Shown one piece after another: positions 1 to 5,549 of a stretch of 5,549 bases of DNA. Every line of letters starts with the position of its first letter. Positions within the stretch are counted from its first letter, which is position 1. The notes beneath the pieces were generated by a model, which was not told where the DNA came from, did not search any database, and worked only from the letters and a program-made list of their open reading frames with translations. Origin of the DNA: Brachybacterium sp. (GTDB lineage: Bacteria > Actinomycetota > Actinomycetes > Actinomycetales > Dermabacteraceae); NCBI GenBank assembly GCA_027322375.1, contig DAHVRS010000213.1:1-5549 (forward strand), written 5' to 3'. The translations under genes and the position numbers were made by a program.

Positions 1-714
1 GGTGCGCGAGCAGCCCTCCATGAGCGGTGCGAGCTTCGTCGAGGAGGTCACGATCGCCCAGCCCGTCGTCCTCGAGCCCGAGGGCGAGGTCCTCGCGACC
101 GTCGCCGCCGTCGACCTCGGCATCAAGGGCGCCTCGCCGCGCAGCATGCTCGCTCGCGGCCTGCGCGTGCACCTCGTGCCCGCGACGACCAGCCTCGAGG
201 ATCTCCTCGCGATAGAGCCCGACGCCGTGTTCTTCTCCAACGGTCCGGGTGACCCCGCCGCCGCCACCGACCAGGTCGAGCTGCTGCGCGGCGTGCTCGA
301 CGCCGGGATCCCCTTCTTCGGCATCTGCTTCGGCAACCAGCTGCTGGGCCGCGCCCTCGGCTACGGCACCTACAAGCTGAAGTACGGCCACCGCGGCATC
401 AACCAGCCGGTTCAGGACCGCGAGACCGGCCAGGTCGCGATCACCGCCCACAACCACGGCTTCGCTGTGGACGCCCCGCTGGACGGCGAGTCCATCGCCC
501 CGCACGACGGCGGCCGCTACGGCCGCGTGGTCGTCTCCCACATCGGACTCAACGACGGGGTCGTCGAGGGGCTGCGCTGTCTCGACCTGCCCGCCTACTC
601 GGTCCAGTACCACCCCGAGGCGGCGGGTGGCCCCCACGACGCCTCGCCCCTCTTCGACCGTCTGGCCGAGCTCGCGATCGCCCAGCGCGCCGCGACCGCC
701 TCCAAGGAGTCCTG

Positions 715-715
<1 letters not shown>
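1..715 (+). CDS. carA: Carbamoyl-phosphate synthase small (glutaminase) subunit, 5' truncated by the window edge
   Basis: CarA hydrolyses glutamine and passes ammonia to CarB for carbamoyl phosphate synthesis in the cytoplasm. The visible 237 residues hold the end of the N-terminal domain (about 1-30) and the complete class I glutamine amidotransferase domain. Visible motifs are VAAVDLGIK (34-42), SNGPGDP (79-85), the nucleophile motif GICFGNQ with Cys109, GHRGINQPV (129-137), HNHGFAV (150-156) and QYHPEA (202-207), whose His204 and Glu206 complete the Cys-His-Glu triad. Family members are about 380 residues, so roughly 150 N-terminal residues lie upstream. The GTG at base 2 is an internal valine codon, not a start. 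GICFGNQ in place of the enterobacterial GICLGHQ is normal for actinobacterial CarA. The stop at 713-715 shares one base with the carB start, which suggests co-transcription and coupled translation. Identity is very secure; only the start is unseen. Confidence 0.97.
704..709 (+). promoter_or_regulatory. Ribosome binding site of carB
   Basis: The sequence AAGGAG lies within the last codons of carA, five bases before the carB ATG at 715. It is a strong Shine-Dalgarno match. It supports that ATG as the start and suggests that ribosomes finishing carA re-initiate on carB. Confidence 0.8.
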
Positions 716-4091
<3,376 letters not shown>

Positions 4092-4095
<4 letters not shown>

Positions 4096-4958
4096 CCGGG
4101 AACAGCGTGACGGGGACCGCCGCGCAGACCGCGCCCTTCGGGGCGCGGCTGCGCGAGGCCGTCGAGGAGCGGGGGAGGATCGTGGCGGGCATCGACCCGC
4201 ACGCTTCCCTCCTCGAGGCCTGGTCTCTGCCCGACACCCCGGAGGGGGTGCGTGAGTTCTCGCTGCGCGCCCTCGAGGCGGTCACGGGGGAGGTCTGCGC
4301 GATCAAGCCGCAGTCCGCCTTCTTCGAGCGCCACGGCGCGAAGGGCGTCGCAGTGCTCGAGGAGCTGCTCGCCGCGGCCCGCGCCGCCGGCGTGCTGAGC
4401 ATCCTCGACGTCAAGCGCGGGGACATCGGCTCGACGATGGGCGCCTACGCCGAGGCGCACCTGCTGCCCGGCGCCCCGCTCGAGGCCGATGCGATCACCG
4501 TCAGCCCCTACCTGGGCACCGGCTCGCTCGACCCCGCCGCCGAGCTCGCCCTCGCCCACGGCAAGGGACTTTTCCTGCTCGCGCTCACCTCGAACCCGGA
4601 CGGACCGCAGGTCCAGCACGCCCGCACCGCGCACGACACGCCGGTGGCACTCGAGATCGCGCGACACGCCGAGACGCTCGGTCCCGGCACGGGGGAGTGG
4701 TCCAGCGCCGGACTGGTCGTCGGCGCGACCATCGGGGACGCCTACCGGCGTCTCGGCCTCGATGCCGCCGCGCCCTCGGTCCCGCTGCTCGCACCGGGCT
4801 TCGGCGCGCAGGGCGCTGGCCCCGCGCAGCTCTCCGAGGTTTTCGGTGAATCTGCAGGTCATGTGATGGTTTCACTGTCCCGCGGCCTCCTCGCGGCCGG
4901 GCCCGATGCGGCCTCGCTGCGGGAGCGGGCCCGGAGCCTCGGCAACGAGTACCGCTGA
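4092..4958 (+). CDS. pyrF: Orotidine-5'-phosphate decarboxylase, class 2
   Basis: PyrF decarboxylates OMP to UMP, the last step of de novo UMP synthesis, in the cytoplasm as a TIM-barrel enzyme. The 288-residue length fits the actinobacterial class-2 family and exceeds the approximately 240 residues of the E. coli type. Motifs in order are AGIDPH (32-37), [10 protein letters not shown] (70-79) with Lys72, and the catalytic signature [10 protein letters not shown] (106-115) with D106, K108 and D111. The phosphate-binding end follows as [10 protein letters not shown] (233-242) and SLSRG (261-265) with R264. The D-K-D spacing and the partner lysine match the known OMP decarboxylase active site. 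It follows carB directly, with no pyrD between, and a 4-base overlap suggests translational coupling. GTG 4107 is an alternative start five residues in. An oddity is a run of A/T-ending codons at 4839-4874, although the protein there still looks normal. Confidence 0.96.
4897..4934 (+). repeat. Inverted repeat in the 3' end of pyrF
   Basis: CCGGGCCCG at 4897-4905 is perfectly complementary in reverse to CGGGCCCGG at 4926-4934, with 20 bases between. Each arm also contains the palindrome GGGCCC. It is coding sequence, so this may be chance in GC-rich DNA. Its position 27 bases before the terminator-like hairpin means it could fold in the mRNA, but no function is shown. Confidence 0.4.
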
Positions 4959-4960
4959 GC

Positions 4961-4997
4961 GGGAAGGGCCGGGCGGTCTCGCGTCCCCGGCCCTCCC
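4961..4997 (+). terminator. Probable terminator of the pyrimidine operon, after pyrF
   Basis: The hairpin begins two bases after the pyrF stop codon. The left arm 4961-4973 and the right arm 4986-4997 pair over 12 bp, with a single bulged A at 4964 and a 12-base loop (4974-4985). Eleven of the 12 pairs are G-C. No T-tract follows, which is common for hairpin terminators in high-GC actinobacteria. It would end the car-pyrF transcript or stabilise its 3' end, and would separate it from mihF. Termination itself is inferred. Confidence 0.6.
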
Positions 4998-5090
4998 ACC
5001 GCGAGGCGACATCCCCCACTCAGACGGTACGAAAACACGCCGACCAGCACTTCAGCGCACGAAACGTGCCCTCTGCCACGGATATGGGGT

Positions 5091-5096
5091 TACGCT
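5091..5096 (+). promoter_or_regulatory. Candidate -10 element of a mihF promoter
   Basis: TACGCT fits the actinobacterial TANNNT -10 pattern and lies in the relatively AT-rich part of the gap between the post-pyrF hairpin and mihF. No convincing -35 hexamer sits at 16-19 bases; the best is GTGCCC at 5066-5071, with three matches to TTGACA at a long 19-base spacing. If real, transcription would begin near 5103 and leave a leader of about 55 bases. The rest of the 199-base gap shows no gene, RNA element or operator that I can recognise. Confidence 0.35.
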
Positions 5097-5142
5097 TCTT
5101 CCCACATCGAGGTCCTCCCGGATCTCCACGTCACCAGCAACA

Positions 5143-5149
5143 GAAGAGG
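5143..5149 (+). promoter_or_regulatory. Ribosome binding site of mihF
   Basis: GAAGAGG lies eight bases before the GTG at 5158, a good spacing. It decides the mihF start in favour of this GTG over in-frame starts further upstream. Confidence 0.75.
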
Positions 5150-5157
5150 TAAGAACA

Positions 5158-5484
5158 GTGGCTCTCCCTCCCCTCACCCCTGAGCAGCGGGCCGATGCCC
5201 TGAAGAAGGCCGCCGAGGCGCGTCGTGAGCGCGCGGCCATCAAGGCCCGCCTGAAGGACAGCGCCGGCCACCGCGGCGAGGAGATTCAGAAGGTGCTGAA
5301 GGAGGCCGAGACGAACGAGATCGTCGGCCGCCTGCGCGTCTCCGCCCTCCTCGAGGCCCTGCCGGGCGTCGGCAAGGTCAAGGCCGCCCAGATCATGGAG
5401 GAGATCGGCATCTCCCCGTCCCGCAAGATCCGCGGTCTGGGCTCCCACCAGGCGGAGAAGCTCGTCAACCACTTCTCCGAGTGA
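5158..5484 (+). CDS. mihF: Actinobacterial integration host factor (MihF/sIHF family), nucleoid-associated protein
   Basis: This 108-residue basic protein belongs to the actinobacterial IHF family, known as mIHF in mycobacteria and sIHF in Streptomyces. It is unrelated in fold to E. coli IHF and binds duplex DNA to shape the nucleoid. The N-terminus MALPPLTPEQR is the family hallmark. A Lys/Arg/Glu/Ala-rich helix follows (about 9-35). The core is RVSALLEALPGVGKVKAAQI (60-79), a helix-two-turn-helix type DNA-binding element, followed by GISPSRKIRGLG (84-95). The basic residues R89, K90 and R92 correspond to arginines implicated in DNA binding by the mycobacterial protein. The start is GTG, supported by a good RBS and the conserved N-terminus. 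The same frame stays open back to an ATG at 4906, but that extension would overlap pyrF and run through a terminator-like hairpin. Hairpins on both sides suggest its own transcript. Family assignment is secure; regulation is unknown. Confidence 0.95.
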   Translation: MALPPLTPEQRADALKKAAEARRERAAIKARLKDSAGHRGEEIQKVLKEAETNEIVGRLRVSALLEALPGVGKVKAAQIMEEIGISPSRKIRGLGSHQAEKLVNHFSE

Positions 5485-5497
5485 CCCCTGCATCTCC

Positions 5498-5534
5498 CAC
5501 CGGGGCCGGCGCCATGAAGGCGTCGGCCCCGGTG
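5498..5534 (+). terminator. Probable terminator after mihF
   Basis: The arms 5498-5513 and 5519-5534 pair over 16 bp with one G-U wobble (5509 with 5523), around a five-base loop, ATGAA. The hairpin starts 13 bases after the mihF stop. There is no T-tract, but the stem is long and almost all G-C. It probably ends the mihF transcript. Only 15 unremarkable bases remain after it, so I cannot tell which gene follows or whether the hairpin serves two convergent genes. Confidence 0.75.
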
Positions 5535-5549
5535 ACGGTCCTGGCCGGC

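Noticed and set aside
2..4. GTG at base 2 as the start of carA
   Set aside because: The family has about 150 more N-terminal residues, and the residues encoded here match the internal end of the CarA N-terminal domain, so the gene enters from outside the window.
5084..5152. A 22-codon ORF (ATG 5084, TAA 5150-5152) ending just before mihF, considered as a leader peptide
   Set aside because: It has no properly spaced Shine-Dalgarno sequence, and its ATG would lie upstream of the transcription start if the 5091-5096 -10 element is real. It shows no run of regulatory codons; its single TTA codon is suggestive but not enough.

Overview
The window is about 5.5 kb of very GC-rich DNA, roughly 70% by eye, with G or C in most third codon positions. 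Its gene content and protein signatures point to a high-GC actinobacterium. The GICFGNQ glutaminase motif in CarA, the class-2 OMP decarboxylase and the MihF protein all fit Actinobacteria. A Micrococcales member resembling Brachybacterium is my best guess, but that is an impression and not a demonstrated placement.

The layout is compact and all genes lie on the + strand. Bases 1-715 are the 3' two-thirds of carA, the glutaminase subunit of carbamoyl-phosphate synthase. carB, the large subunit, runs 715-4095 and overlaps the carA stop by one base (TGATG). pyrF, orotidine-5'-phosphate decarboxylase, runs 4092-4958 and overlaps the carB stop by four bases (GTGA). These three genes form the distal part of a de novo UMP operon and are probably translationally coupled. 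CarA and CarB make carbamoyl phosphate, which feeds pyrimidine (and arginine) synthesis, and PyrF makes UMP in the last step.

A terminator-like hairpin (4961-4997) lies immediately after pyrF. A 199-base gap follows, with one weak -10-like promoter candidate and a good ribosome binding site, leading into mihF (5158-5484). mihF encodes the small actinobacterial integration host factor, a nucleoid-associated DNA-binding protein. A near-perfect 16-bp hairpin (5498-5534) follows mihF, and the window ends 15 bases later. In many actinobacteria the next gene is gmk, but that is not visible here.

This is a conserved housekeeping region. I see no mobile element, CRISPR array, tRNA, rRNA, defence gene or novel system. 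The points worth a second look are modest: a 12-codon patch of AT-ending codons near the end of pyrF, the mihF start-site ambiguity, a short tandem repeat in the CarB tail, and the insulation of mihF by hairpins on both sides.
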